Shown here one piece after another: positions 23,603 to 35,247 of a stretch of DNA of 64,000 bases. The notes below the pieces were generated by a model, which worked only from the letters and a program-made list of their open reading frames with translations, searched no databases and was not told the DNA's origin. The DNA is taken from positions 312,592 to 376,591 of the forward strand of contig MNCI01007710.1 of assembly GCA_015680685.1 (NCBI GenBank), read 5' to 3'. Position numbers and translations under genes: made by a program. Source of the DNA: Gnetum montanum (taxonomy: Eukaryota > Streptophyta > Gnetopsida > Gnetales > Gnetaceae). How positions within the stretch are numbered: position 1 is the stretch's first letter; each line of letters opens with the position of its first letter.

Positions 23603-24789
23603 TCTTTATCACATTCATAAGCAAGCAAGGTGAGTCATGACAAGTCTCTATTTCCTTGATTGCTAGTTTAAATATAAGTTAGTTTTTGAATATTTTTATA
23701 CCTTATGATTTTTTTAATCATCAAAGAAAACATATATTTATACATGATATAATAGAAAAAGGGACTTAAAGAAAGATTAAGGTAGTATGGCTATCTATCA
23801 TGTTATCTCATGAACTATTTAGTTGTTTACTTGTCCTTAAAAAGTTTTATCCTTAAAATTTAAGTTTGAAAAACAAGAAAAGCATTGCATCAATGTTTAT
23901 CATAAGATGATCCAGGAAAATGAAAAAGTGAGGCATAACTGGATGATCAAGCAAGAAAAAATTATTATGATTTCTTCCTAATCATTTTTATCTAACTTTT
24001 TTTACCTTTTGAATCACTCAATATTTTTAAGTAAGAAAGATTATGACAAATTAGCTCTAGATCCTAAAAGCATTAAAGAAAAGTTAAGCTCATATGTAGG
24101 GGAAGCTTGTACCTCATGAATTTTTATGAAGCATTAATACATGGAAAGTTTATGAAGATTTTCTCCAAGACTTAATACTTAGGCAAGCAATAAAAGGTAT
24201 ATCCATCTAATACAAAATTGAAGGTTAAAGAGCAAGGTATTTTTTATTCAATCCTTAAAAATTTCTTTTACCTAAGAGTAATAATTAATTATGCAAGTAT
24301 CTAGAATTCATTTGAATATATCTCTATGCTAGTATTGCATCATTGATATACTATGAATATATAATATTTTAGGTACTTAAGTCCCTTATTGTTAATATGA
24401 ACTAAATTTTTCCTACCTAGGAGATCTCAAGCATATTGAAGTGAGAAGAAGTACTCGCACTTCTATTCTATGACAAAACCTCTTTGGGAGTTTTTGAAAA
24501 TTAATGAATAACATTAAGCTTCCTTAAGATATATGTAATCAATTTGAACATCTTAATTAGAAATTGTACTATTTGATCTATTTCTTAAACGTTGGATGTG
24601 TATGTACTTATTTTCCTTCACATGAAAGTAATGTGTATATTTTCTAACTATGAAGATGTGATGAGAAAAATTACATTTTACTTAGATGAAGAATGTATAA
24701 TCCTTAACTATATTTTGATCTATCTTATTGCTAGTTGTAAGGCCCCACTCCCTTTTTGATGATGTCCAAAAAGGGGAAGAATTTTATTT
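23603..24789 (+). other. Copia internal region without recognised coding
   Basis: No integrase, RT or RNase H motif is seen in any frame. Near the right end (about 24757) the words GATGATGTCCAAAAAGGGG resemble the sequence that often follows pol in plant Copia elements. This suggests that the interior passes almost directly from gag to the 3' non-coding part. Confidence 0.55.
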
Positions 24790-24794
24790 CTTAT

Positions 24795-25703
24795 TGATGA
24801 GTGGTGAGGTACCCCTACACTTAACCATATGAATACAAGCGTTCATGCACGATTCAATTGAACTCCATAGATGGGCTAGTTGTGGTATCTAGATAATTAC
24901 ACGTTGATTGTAGTTCACTATCTTCCCACTTGGACTAGTATTTGCTTTGTCATGTATGATTTAGTCCAAAGTGAGGTGTATGATGTGGTCCTAAGCTAGT
25001 GCTACTCCTAGAGTCAATGAAAAATAACTTTGATTAACCTAAGAGGAAATGGGTGAAGAAAGTCTAAGCTAGCATAAGTGTAATGAGCATCCATCTGTTA
25101 ATCATCCGTATACATCTTGGACCTCTTGTACTACTTATGGGATTACCAAGTGCATGTCCTAAGTACATTACTAGGATACCAAGTAGTCACACTTAAATTC
25201 TTGTGATTAAGTCATACTCATTCCGCATTAATAGCATGAAATGTAAATGTCAAGAAAGTAAATATTAACTAAAGAAAATAGTAAATAATAATTAAAGTAA
25301 TTAAGAGTTAAGTGGATGCTGCAATGATGAAGTGATCTCGATCTTTATTTCTAGTCATGTGCACATCCAAGTACGTCACACTCGAATAAAGGTGTCGTAC
25401 AATTACAATCATCACATTGTGGGCATGCACTGGGGGGAAGGAGTTGAGAGGAAAAAATGAACAAAAATAATATACTTCTATGACCTACTAACTCTAACTT
25501 ACTCCTTTCTTGTACACCCAAATGTGGTATTTATAGGCTTACATAGGAACAATGATATCATGTATCTGATATCATTAGCTAGGCTACGATATCATGTACC
25601 CAATATCGGGGGTTCGATATTAAGGGTCTGATGTCAAGGGTCTAATGTCAAGGGTTTGACATCAAGGGTCCAATATTAGCACTTGACAAACCATGATTCA
25701 TCA
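24795..25703 (-). repeat. 3' LTR of family L copy 2 (left end)
   Basis: It runs from TGATGAGTGGTGAGG to CATGATTCATCA. A minus-strand TATA box (CTATAAATACC) is at about 25530-25540. Five 14-bp repeat units occupy 25611-25680, against eight in the other LTR, which accounts for nearly all of the length difference (909 versus 949 bp). Confidence 0.9.
25611..25680 (-). repeat. 14-bp minisatellite in the U3 end, five units
   Basis: Five adjacent 14-base units are variants of GGTCTGATGTCAAG on the plus strand. They fill exactly 70 bp near the LTR end. Confidence 0.9.
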
Positions 25704-26019
25704 TACAACCATGACTAAATAACAACTCATCCTCGAGTTAAACAAAATGAGAACAAGTCCAATTGATTACACAGTGGATAGGTATGGGCTTATTGACTAA
25801 CTAGGAATTATTCATGCTGCAGTGTGGGATTGAACAAAACAAAATTGTGACATAGACACAAAATTACAAAATTTATTAGAACTCATGTGGATCCCAATGG
25901 TGGTGGCTCCTCCATGGGTGCCTTTCCTTTGTCCTATGCTCCAAGCTTTTGAGATTGATACTATTGAAGAAGTGCTTGACGTTTCTCCTCTTCTATCCAA
26001 GGATTATGAGTCATCCATG

Positions 26020-26319
26020 CTAATGTTCCAATGGTTGATGGAGTTGGCACTTCCCATGGACATGGTAGCTGCAGGAACACTTGATTGGCCTTAACATGTC
26101 ATGCCACAAATAGTTGTCATTCCTCTTCATCGACTCTGGCCCTAACCTCTCCACCTTTTTCTTGGCTAGATTGTGTAGTGATAGGAGTTCCCTAATGGAT
26201 AATGAATGATTGTGCCTTCTGCTCTGCATGTTCTACATGAGGTCCTTGACCTCTGCCTCCCGTGGACATTCAATTTCACCTTGAGAAGGTCCTCCTTGTT
26301 TTCCTCTTTTAGGGGCCAT
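26020..26319 (-). pseudogene. Second shared family L ORF, copy 2
   Basis: The start at 26319 reads MAPKRGKQGGPSQGEI, preceded by TATAG. One in-frame TAG is followed by QSRRHNHSLSIRELLSLHNL and AKKKVERL. The same arrangement is seen in copy 1 at 14915-15241, so the frame existed in the common ancestor of both copies. I do not recognise the product. Confidence 0.4.
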
Positions 26320-26448
26320 CTATAATCACACAAAGGTCAATTGTTAGTAAGGTTATTGAAAGAAGTTCAATTATTTTATACCTTACTCATTGCCTTTAAT
26401 AAATGTTGAATTCTTTGCTTATTGTGATTTTAGAGTTAGAAATTTTTT

Positions 26449-26808
26449 TCAAGGAAGTTTCTCTAAACGTTTAATGTTGGACCTTATTTGTTTAGGTGAA
26501 AAATAAAAGGACATGTAATGGTTTTGAGGAACATTTGATAAAATGATGACAAAGGAAAAAATAGATTTGACAATGAAGTACTTGGAGGGTATAAAATGAT
26601 GTGGTGGTGTGCAACAAGTACAAATTACAAAAGTCACGCAAGTGGGTCCTCCACAAAGCAAGTTCCAACCTATAATGCTCTTGCATAACCACACCTTAAA
26701 ATGTCTATAGGCACTAGAAGGGTTAAATGTAATCCTCACCAGTTCCACAAAACATACACATGTAGATACCACTGTGATGAGGTATGAATTCAATGCTACA
26801 CAAGACAT
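26449..26808 (-). CDS. First shared family L ORF, copy 2, unknown function
   Basis: This 119-codon uninterrupted frame (MSCVALNSYLITVVST at its start) is the counterpart of 14431-14781 in copy 1. It is hydrophobic and Cys-rich. Openness in both copies is suggestive, but most differences between them alter the protein. It could still be a chance frame. Confidence 0.3.
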   Translation of the reverse strand: MSCVALNSYLITVVSTCVCFVELVRITFNPSSAYRHFKVWLCKSIIGWNLLCGGPTCVTFVICTCCTPPHHFIPSKYFIVKSIFSFVIILSNVPQNHYMSFYFSPKQIRSNIKRLEKLP

Positions 26809-27738
26809 GAATCACAAATACATGAACAACAAGATGGGATGAATTGGAGAAGGGATTATAGAGATTGGGACATGAGGTAATTGACCCAAGGTATAATGAA
26901 TCCTAAGTGTAGGGTGTGATTAATGTTTCATTAGCCTATCACTCAAAAATCAAGACCAATTCCATTCCTCTGATCAGTGACATCGCATTGTTTCATCCAA
27001 TGATGGACAACCATAAGAGTATCATGATAGCAAGGCATACAATCACTTGGCATTTTTTTCAAGGGAGGAGTGATTTGGAATTTCTTTGTGGTATATTTTT
27101 TTTATCTGGCCATTTTAGCACACTTTCTTTTCTATTTTTTTATTTATGTGTAATCTAGAGAAGCCACCTACCTTTCTTTTCTCTCTTTTTTTATTTTTGT
27201 AATCTAGAGAAGTCACCTACCTTCAAGCATGAGTGCATGTCTTTCCAATGGACCCCCTAGAATAGCATTGGGTTTCTTTATTAAGTGCTTTTACGACTCT
27301 TACTTCCATTTTTTGTTAGATCTACAAGGATCTTAGTACAACTAGGCTGCATGGTAACTCTTACAAATGTCACCAAAGAGAATCCACAAGTCTCCTTGAT
27401 GTTACATCCTAGCCATTCCTACTTAGTCCATCCTTCTTCAGTCTAGGCATAATGAGCACAAAATTACTTTAAGTTTTAATGATGTCAAGAATATCATTAG
27501 ACCCAAATTAGAACCTCTTATTAATAGAATGGGTGGGTGGATGTAATGGGTTTGCTGTCCAAATAATTAGTCACTTGTGACTCGATAGCATAGAAGAACC
27601 CCTCAACCAACTGGTTACATGAGTGTTTTGTTCATAGATGAGATTACACAAAAAAAGATAAAATAATAAATTAGAAATGAAAAACTAGAAAAAAATTGAA
27701 AATTAAAGAAAAGGAAAAATATTTATTAATTTTTTTTG

Positions 27739-29542
27739 TTAGAATGGGGAATATCCCCCATATCTAAACTTTTGATCATAGCAAGAAGTAATAAATGGAA
27801 TGACTGGATCCATGCATTTTGAAAATATTGGGACCTGGTCATATCCAAACCATCGGGTGTCTTTTGATGTGGTGGTTGGAATGTATCCAAATTGGGATTC
27901 ACACACTTGATTGAAGTTGACATAGTGGGGCAAGTTAGAAGATGAGTTTAATTGATACAGAGTTGATCCACTATGGCACCCTTGACCATAAGATGGTATG
28001 CGAGGATCGATATGTCTTCCTACATGGCTATATTCATTGGGCCACATGGTTGTTGGAGTATGGATTAGTGGCTCTGATAAAGTAATAGGNNNNNNNNNNN
28101 NNNNNNNNNNNNNNNNNNNNNNNNNNNNNNNNNNNNNNNNNNNNNNNNNNNNNNNNNNNNNNNNNNNNNNNNNNNNNNNNNNNNNNNNNNNNNNNNNNNN
28201 NNNNNNNNNNNNNNNNNNNNNNNNNNNNNNNNNNNNNNNNNNNNNNNNNNNNNNNNNNNNNNNNNNNNNNNNNNNNNNNNNNNNNNNNNNNNNNNNNNNN
28301 NNNNNNNNNNNNNNNNNNNNNNNNNNNNNNNNNNNNNNNNNNNNNNNNNNNNNNNNNNNNNNNNNNNNNNNNNNNNNNNNNNNNNNNNNNNNNNNNNNNN
28401 NNNNNNNNNNNNNNNNNNNNNNNNNNNNNNNNNNNNNNNNNNNNNNNNNNNNNNNNNNNNNNNNNNNNNNNNNNNNNNNNNNNNNNNNNNNNNNNNNNNN
28501 TAGTGGTGTTCTATCTTGTTTCTTGGTTTTTCATGGTTCTACCTCTAATAATGTTGGCATATTCTCCACACTTTTCATGTATCCATTCCATCATCTTATT
28601 GATCTTTGCCTCAATTTCATCTAGCGATTGTAGTATTGGAAAAGATGATTCCACCTCCTTGAGGCAAGTTGATTTCTCCTCTTCATGATCATGGACCTTT
28701 GCTAATTTGAGATTTTGGTCCTATTGAAATTTCTCAACATTCTCCCATTTAGCTAACTCTCCTTCTTCTTTTGCTACCTACTTAATAAGCTCTTGGAATT
28801 GATGGGTTCATAGATCATATAGTTGACCTTGGGCATACATCCCTAGGGTCTCCCTTGTTTCATTACAAGCCCATCTATGATGTGGTACATTAGCCTTTCC
28901 TTAGAGAATTCATGGCTTGGGAAATTGTTTAACAATGCATAATATCTTTCTAAGGACATGTCCAAGGGTTCATGTTGCACTTGTTTCCACACTTGGATTT
29001 GTTTCCTCAAGGTTGACACTCTGGCATAAGTTTGATATCTTTCATTGAAGAGTTCTACCATTGTTGGCCAACATTGAATTGATTTTGATCTTAAGGACCT
29101 ATACCATACTTTTTCTTGGCCAAAGAGTGTCATAGGAAAGAGCTTAAGCTTTTGCCATCCATTATCAATATTGTTCCATACACAGGCATCATGGAAGACT
29201 TGTAAATGATGTTGTGGATCCAAATCATAGCCTCCTAAAAATTTGGAAAAGTTGTTTAAATTAAGCTTGGGTAGACAGCTTTCCTTACGATGCTTGCGGG
29301 ATATTCGAATAGCCTCTTACATATGCATTAGGCTCTTAGCAGCCAGTAGGGATTCATTGTCACTAGGTAGGTTATGAGTTCATTCATGAGTTGGAATGAT
29401 GTTGTCTTCATTTATGTACATAGGAGACCCCTACATAAGATTGAGTACTCCAAACTTCATCTTCATCATCATATAATTCACTGGTTCTCCAATGAATTGC
29501 CTTCCTGGTTGTTGTGTTATCATAGTCTTGTAAGAGAGACAT
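27739..29542 (-). pseudogene. gag: Family L copy 2 gag, degenerate and gapped
   Basis: The start at 29542 reads MSLLQDYDN and the end at 27739 reads KFRYGGYSPF, both matching copy 1. The best preserved part, 28843-29223, is open for 126 codons and contains MDPQHHLQVFHDACVW, LKLFPMTLFGQEKVWYRSL, MVELFNERYQTYA and ERYYALLNNFPSHEFSKERL, the Gag core. The N gap 28090-28500 removes part of the C-terminal half. Relative to copy 1, a 291-bp segment near the N-terminus is absent, with the short sequence ACAT at the junction. Confidence 0.8.
28090..28500. other. Assembly gap of 411 Ns
   Basis: A run of N lies within family L copy 2 gag. The equivalent part of copy 1 is about 12500-13150. Confidence 0.99.
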
Positions 29543-29654
29543 AGTTGTGAATTTGTTTGTGAATTAATTGAAATCAAGTTCTTTTCTAAAAGATATATCA
29601 TGAATACTTTGTTACAACAATCTTGTATGATATAACTAATCTAAATAACTAGCA

Positions 29655-29676
29655 CCGTCCTCGACAATGGTGCCAA
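29655..29676 (-). promoter_or_regulatory. Primer-binding site of family L copy 2
   Basis: Read on the minus strand, TTGGCACCATTGTCGAGG follows the 5' LTR (right end) directly. It is closer to the Athila/Tat-type site TGGCGCCGTTGCCGGGG than the site in copy 1. Confidence 0.8.
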
Positions 29677-30625
29677 TGATGACTAGTGAGGTACCCCTAC
29701 ACTCAACCATATGAATTTGAGCATTCATGCACAATTCAATCAAACGTTGTAGATGGGCTAGTTGTGGTATCTCGATAATTACACATTGATCATAATTCAC
29801 TATCTTTCCACCTAGACTAGTATTTGCTTTGTTACATATGGTTTAGTCTAGAGTGAGGTGTATGATGTGGTCCTAAGCTAGTGCTACTCCTAGAGGCAAT
29901 GGAAAATAACTTTGATTAACCTAAAAGGGAATGGGTGAAGAGAGTTTAAGCTAGCTTAAGTGCGATGAGCATCCATCCCTTAATCATCCATACACATCTT
30001 AGAACTCATGTACTACTACTAGGATTACCAAGCACATGTCCTAGGTACACTACTGGGATACCAAGTAGTCACACTTAAATGCTAGTGATTAAGTCATACT
30101 CATTCCACATTAACAACATGAAATGTAAATTTCAAGAAAGTAAATATTAACTAAAGAAAATAGTAAATAATAATTAAAGAAATTAAGAGTTAAGTGGATG
30201 CTACAATGATGAAGTAATCTTGATCTTTATTGCTAGTCATGTATGCGTCCAAGTACGTCACACTTGAATAAAGGTACTATACAATTACAGTCATCACACT
30301 ATGGGCATGCACTGGGGGGAAGGAGTTGAGAGGAAAAATGAACAAAATAATCTACTTCTATGACCTACTGACTCTAACTTACTACTTTCCTATGTACCCA
30401 AATGTGGTATTTATAGGCTTACACAGGAACCATGATATCGCGTATCTGATATCATTAGCCAAGCCATGATATCGCGTACCCGATATTGGGGGTTTGATAT
30501 TGAGGGTTTAATTTCAGGGGTTCAATGTCAAGGGTCTGATGTCAAGGGTCCAATGTCAAGGATCCTATGTTAAGGGTCTGACATCAAGGGTCTAATATCA
30601 GCACCTAACAAACCATGATTCATCA
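29677..30625 (-). repeat. 5' LTR of family L copy 2 (right end)
   Basis: It runs from TGATGACTAGTGAGG to GATTCATCA and aligns with 24795-25703. A minus-strand TATA box is at about 30405-30415. The 14-bp array has eight units here. Confidence 0.9.
30491..30602 (-). repeat. 14-bp minisatellite in the U3 end, eight units
   Basis: Eight adjacent 14-base variants of GGTCTGATGTCAAG fill exactly 112 bp. The other LTR of the same element has five. Confidence 0.9.
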
Positions 30626-30630
30626 CTTAT

Positions 30631-31112
30631 CTTAATCTATGATAAGTAATTGTTTCATTGATGTGGTGACTTGTGTGATTGTGATATGATTATGATCTAT
30701 GTGTCATGGACATATTTGAACAAACATATATATGTGGGGACTTTTATGATTGTGATATGATTATGATTTGTGTGTCATGGATATATGTGAATAGACATAT
30801 TTTATGGATATAGTCACCTTATGGAAATACTTGATGGATATATTTCAATAGTTTTGTGCTTATGATGGTATTAATGACTATCTTTCTAAGTTTAGATTTA
30901 TGACAGTATAATGGTATTAATGTTTTAAGATGATATTCAATTCTTGTTTCTTACCTCTTGATCATAAATATCCTCATTCAAAATTCACAAAATTCAAAAG
31001 TATCTTAATGATCAATAAATTTTATGTTGTATTAAGGATACATTTTTGCATAATCTATTACTCAATTGATTTTGGGAACTATTAACTTATTTTCTTAAGC
31101 TTTGGACATCAC
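30631..31112 (+). other. Copia 3' internal region, right of the nested insertion
   Basis: This is the continuation of the Copia interior after the family L insertion. There is no coding signal. Two near-identical stretches at about 30666-30730 and 30731-30795, each containing TGTGATATGATTATGAT and TGTGTCATGGA, form a short local tandem duplication. Confidence 0.5.
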
Positions 31113-31125
31113 CAAAAAGGGGGAT
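31113..31125 (+). promoter_or_regulatory. Polypurine tract of the Copia element
   Basis: CAAAAAGGGGGATAT precedes the 3' LTR, the usual place and composition for the plus-strand primer. Confidence 0.75.
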
Positions 31126-31126
31126 A

Positions 31127-32191
31127 TTTTTGACCTTTTGGTATGTCAAAACTTTAAGGAAAATGAAGAACATAGAATATTTTTTATGGATAAGATGTTT
31201 GTAGGACATGAACAAGAACTTCACAACAAGATCTAATAACTCAAGGAAATAAGATCTACAACAAGATGTCAAAATGAAGACTACATGGATAAGATAAGAG
31301 CATAAATGAACATGGATGAAAATGAAGGCTACAAATCAAATGAAGATGCTCCAATGACTAGCAAGAAGGAAAATTGATATGAGATAGCTTTAAAATATAG
31401 AGTTACAAAGTTGAGGAGACGTCTCCTAAAAATAGTAGACATCTACATCCTAGAGTAGACATCTCCCAGTAAATATCCTACTTGCTAGTGAGCCATCTCT
31501 CTTGAATTGAGACCAATCTTAGGTAGACGTCCCAACTTCGAAGTAGATGTCTACACTAGCCATTTAATAGTTGTTGCATGAACTCCAAGGAATTCTTGGA
31601 AACTCCAAGGCTATAAGAAGATGTCAAAATCTTTGGAATTATGCAAGTATTGTTTACAAAAGATCAATCACTATCTATTATATACTATTGTATTCTTGTT
31701 CTTCATTGTAACATCATTAGCTTGGTTGTATGTTGTACTAATCTTTAAAGTACAAGGACTTGTAAATTTAGTTACATTATTTCCTTATTTCTTTTTTTAT
31801 TTCTTGTGGCCTGACAGGGTTGATGTGCTTCTTATAAGAAGGCATCCATATTGAGTTTTTTGGGACCTTGAGGGGTTGAGTGGTTTTGTAGCATCAAAAA
31901 ACTCCTAAGCAAAGATTAATTTTGTAAAGGTTGTGGGATCCTTGAAACTACATTTCGAGCTCGTTGGGACCTTGCAGGGTTGAGTGGTTTTTCAGCAATG
32001 AAACACTCCAGAGAGGAGCTCAAAGCTTGTATAGAGTGTGATGTTCTACCCTCCAAGTGTGCATGGATTCTACCCTCTAAGTGTGGATGTACCCAAGTTG
32101 GAAAACCATGCAAACTTTAGTGCGTTTTGTGTGGTAGATGCAATTTTAATTTGGAACTTATTCAACCCCCCTTCTAAGTTCTTAATCCACA
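31127..32191 (+). repeat. 3' LTR of the Copia element
   Basis: It aligns with 21460-22522. The start is decayed (TTTTTGACC for TGTTGACC) and the end is AATCCACA at 32191. It keeps the AGACATCT/AGACGTCT words and a TATA-like GCTATAAGAAG near 31610. It is followed by the target duplication ATTAT. Confidence 0.9.
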
Positions 32192-34267
32192 ATTATTGAT
32201 TGTTAGGAAATAGGGAAGTAGTTAATAAGGGGTTTTTTGATGTTTCATGTCAAGGAAGGAAGGGGCTTGGGGATAAGAAGAAAGAAATGGAAAGTATTTT
32301 TTAGTTTTTAGTTATTCATTGTTGGTTGGTAGGGAAGAGGGAAGTAGTTAATTTGAGGGGTTGTTAATATTTCATATAAAGTGTTGCTTTTATGTTGTGA
32401 GAAAATGGAAAAGTTTAGAATAGAGCTACTAAATTTTATGTATACATATATAAATTAGAGGGGGTGATGAGGAGATTAAAAAAAAGTAGTGTATAGAAAG
32501 TATTTTATTTTTTTCATTTCTTTTGAAGTGTGATAACTATTAAAAGTAGAGATTAGCCCTTAAGCCTTTAACTATCAAATGGTTTGGTTTCTTCCTAGTA
32601 GCCTCTTTCTACAAATGCTATTATCTCTATTTCATATTTGATTATTACACTAATATATGAATTTTTTAAAAATCCTTTAGTTGGTAGAGTTGTTAAATTT
32701 ATATAAAAGGTCTAGGTATTATTAGTATGATTTAACAGGATGTTAATTTGGTAGGATAAGTGGGGGTGTATAATTTAATTTATATAGGCATACCTAATTT
32801 TTTATTTCTTAGAGTTATTTCTATCTAATATTATTTGAAAATTATATTTTTATTTTAAAGAACAAATTATACAATGTAGATATTACAATGGATGTATCAA
32901 TCATATTCCTCATTATTTAGTACAATCTTGTAGTAAGTAACAATCACTTACTTCCTTAATAGGATTTAATTCTCTATTACTTACTTTTAGGAATAAAGTT
33001 AGAATTTTACTATATCATTAGCAGAGACATTATGTCAAAGAATGTTAAAGCGAAAATATTTGGGCATCTATTGCTAATTGGTCTCATTACTAGAAATGAG
33101 GAGATTGACATCCCTAGCATGCCCATCATTTATGGCAAGAAGAGAGGATAGTGGAGTATGTTGATAATTAGGATGAACATGGTGAAGGAGAAAAATCTTC
33201 TACACCAAAGAGCATCAACTCTAATCTATCTTGTTCTAGGTTAATTAGGGATCAGCTTGGGTCCATCCTAAATAGGGATCTATGAGCCTTTACCAAGTTG
33301 TTTGGTAAAATAGAAAGATATCCTAGCACCTCTTAGCATGATAAACTTTTCCTCATTTTAGATAAGGAGCTAGTTGGGACACCCACAAAATCATCTAAGG
33401 AGTACATTTCTCATGGATGTGCTTCTAATGTGGATCCATCTTGAGGCTATGATTTAGGCAAGGCATAGGATTCTAATGAGGAGATCATACTAGTAGGAAA
33501 AGAACATTAATAAGGGATGAAATAGGATTGCAAGGAAAAACCTCATGATCTACATGACCTCAGCTAGAGATATAGGTTAATGGGGAGTTATCTTCCAAGA
33601 GATAGAAGACTTTAGATTATCCCATCATTCATCATGCTATGAATAGTCTCTTTAGTCCTCCAATATCAAAGATCTATCAGTAGCAGCACTGTCTTAGCAA
33701 ATCTCACTCTTATTAGTCTTCACACATATTAAGCATGAAAGAGAAGCTTGATCCCTCATAGCATGAGATATTTATGCTTGATTGAGTGGATCAAATGAAG
33801 AGCCTTATACTCCTAGTAATGATAATGATGATGATGATAAGTATCAACTACCAAAGAAACATGATAAGAAGTCAAAATTATTACATTTAAGTCTCTTCCA
33901 TCTTTTTAGGTGATGTCCAAAAAATGGAGAAGAAAAAATTATGACCATATCCATAAACTCTAGTCTTATTTTTCACATGCTTTCATACATCCTATGTTTA
34001 TGTTTTATTTTTACATTCCTATGTTTTAACCCTATCATGTTGATTTATATTTGGTAGCTATGTTTCATGTTTATGCACTTATGATGCTTATTCCAATTAT
34101 GACTAAGTATGTGATTTTATGAGAAATTTTTCATTTTTGTTTAATTATAGTCCTTCAATACATATATTATAGTTAAGCTCTTAGATTTATGCCTTATTGT
34201 TTAGCTATAAGACTATGTGCTATTCGCTTATTCTTAAGTTTTTAGACATAATAAAATAGGAGAATAT
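32192..34267. other. Eroded repeats, possibly Copia 3' remains
   Basis: 32197-32400 carries a direct repeat with the left flank of the Copia element (G-rich words, then ATTCATTRTTG, then AGGGAAGTAGTTAAT). 33000-33930 has weak, broken coding texture without a named domain. GATGTCCAAAAAATGGAGAAG at 33912 resembles the sequence after pol in Copia elements, and ATAAAATAGGAGAATAT at 34252-34267 looks like a purine tract. These suggest the end of an old Copia element. Confidence 0.4.
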
Positions 34268-34504
34268 TGTTAATCCATCCTATGTTTTGGATGGCCCAAA
34301 AACTATAAAATGAAGATGTATAATTGGTTATGCTCATATGTAAGGTATTTATTGAGTTATTGAACCCAAGGAAAGAGTAGAAACTATATAAACTATTAAA
34401 GGTCTATTTGAAGAATTTAGAATATTTGGAGGTGAATTTGGCATGTTAGATTTCATCCTTTCTTAATTCCAAATGCACAAAGAACATTCATACTCAATGG
34501 TGGA
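34268..34504 (+). repeat. Possible Copia LTR start, interrupted by element A
   Basis: TGTTAATCCATCC follows a purine tract, as a Copia 3' LTR would. It is cut at 34504 by the LTR of element A. Without a partner LTR in the window this is an inference. Confidence 0.3.
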
Positions 34505-35247
34505 TGATGAGAAGCTCCCATGGATTCCACAATCCAAGCTTTCTCAATGTCACAAAATAAAAAATTTGAATAAGAAAACAAAATAAAGGCTTTATTCTTG
34601 CTTAACTGGAGAAATTACAGTTGAAATGAAGCATAAATTCCCAAGGATAGACAAGAGATTCAATCAAATTTCACACATATTCAATCCAAGGAAGCAAACT
34701 TTCACATGGATGATGATCAAGGAAGCTTGCCAAGACTCTCTCTCTTTGGTTTCTTCTCTCAACTCACCTCTCTTTTATTTATATCCTTCCCCTCTTGTCT
34801 CTTCATCTTCCCTCTTTAAATTCAAAATTTAAACCTTCAAAAACTTGTAGCAATTGTTTCATATCCATCTAGGATGTCTCAGAAGAGAATGGAATGTGTC
34901 ACCCAAAAGAGGTTGTTAATAGTTGGAACATCTTGATATCATATGTGATGTCTTGGTTGGGACATCTAAAATATAGTTGTAACATCTCATGTATAGTTGG
35001 AACATCTCACGTACATTTGGGACATCTCATTTGCAGTTGGAACGTCCCACCTACAAGGGAAAAATACAAAGATGCTTATTTTGAGGCCTAGAACCTTCAA
35101 ACACCTTCAAATAAGTTCCCATTGCCCCCAGAACTTCCTAAACTCATCAAAATAGTCCCAAAACACTCCCAAACATGCCAAAACTCTAGGGAAAGATCCC
35201 ATCATTGGGAAGATGTTACATTGGCTTATTTGATGTCCACATTAGCA
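34505..35247 (-). repeat. 3' LTR of element A (left end)
   Basis: It runs from TGATGAGAAGCTCCC to CACATTAGCA. A minus-strand TATA box (GATATAAATAAAAG) is at about 34775-34790. The right part has repeated GGACATCT/GGATGTCT words. It aligns with 55878-56641 along its whole length. Confidence 0.82.

Larger units (their letters stand above)
24795..30625 (-). mobile_element. Family L copy 2: gag-only LTR element, minus strand
   Basis: A perfect five-base target duplication, CTTAT, lies at 24790-24794 and 30626-30630. The LTRs (24795-25703 and 29677-30625) match copy 1 in reverse. The interior holds Gag and the same two short shared ORFs, plus a 411-base N gap. It inserted into the Copia element 21460-32191 after that element was in place. 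It is better preserved than copy 1 in several places, for example in the primer-binding site. Confidence 0.92.
21460..32191 (+). mobile_element. Copia-type gag-only LTR element, plus strand, hosting family L copy 2
   Basis: Two LTRs of about 1.06 kb (21460-22522 and 31127-32191) are flanked by a perfect five-base duplication: ATTAT at 21455-21459 and at 32192-32196. The internal region has a tRNA-Met-type primer-binding site, a Copia Gag, roughly 1.2 kb without recognised coding, and a purine tract before the 3' LTR. Without the nested family L insertion the interior is only about 2.8 kb, so it lacks integrase, RT and RNase H. The element was probably non-autonomous, or it lost pol before the family L insertion. 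Confidence 0.88.

Noticed and set aside
28503-28688. Plus-strand ORFs around the N gap.
   Set aside because: They are opposite-strand shadows of family L gag, and one is read through Ns.
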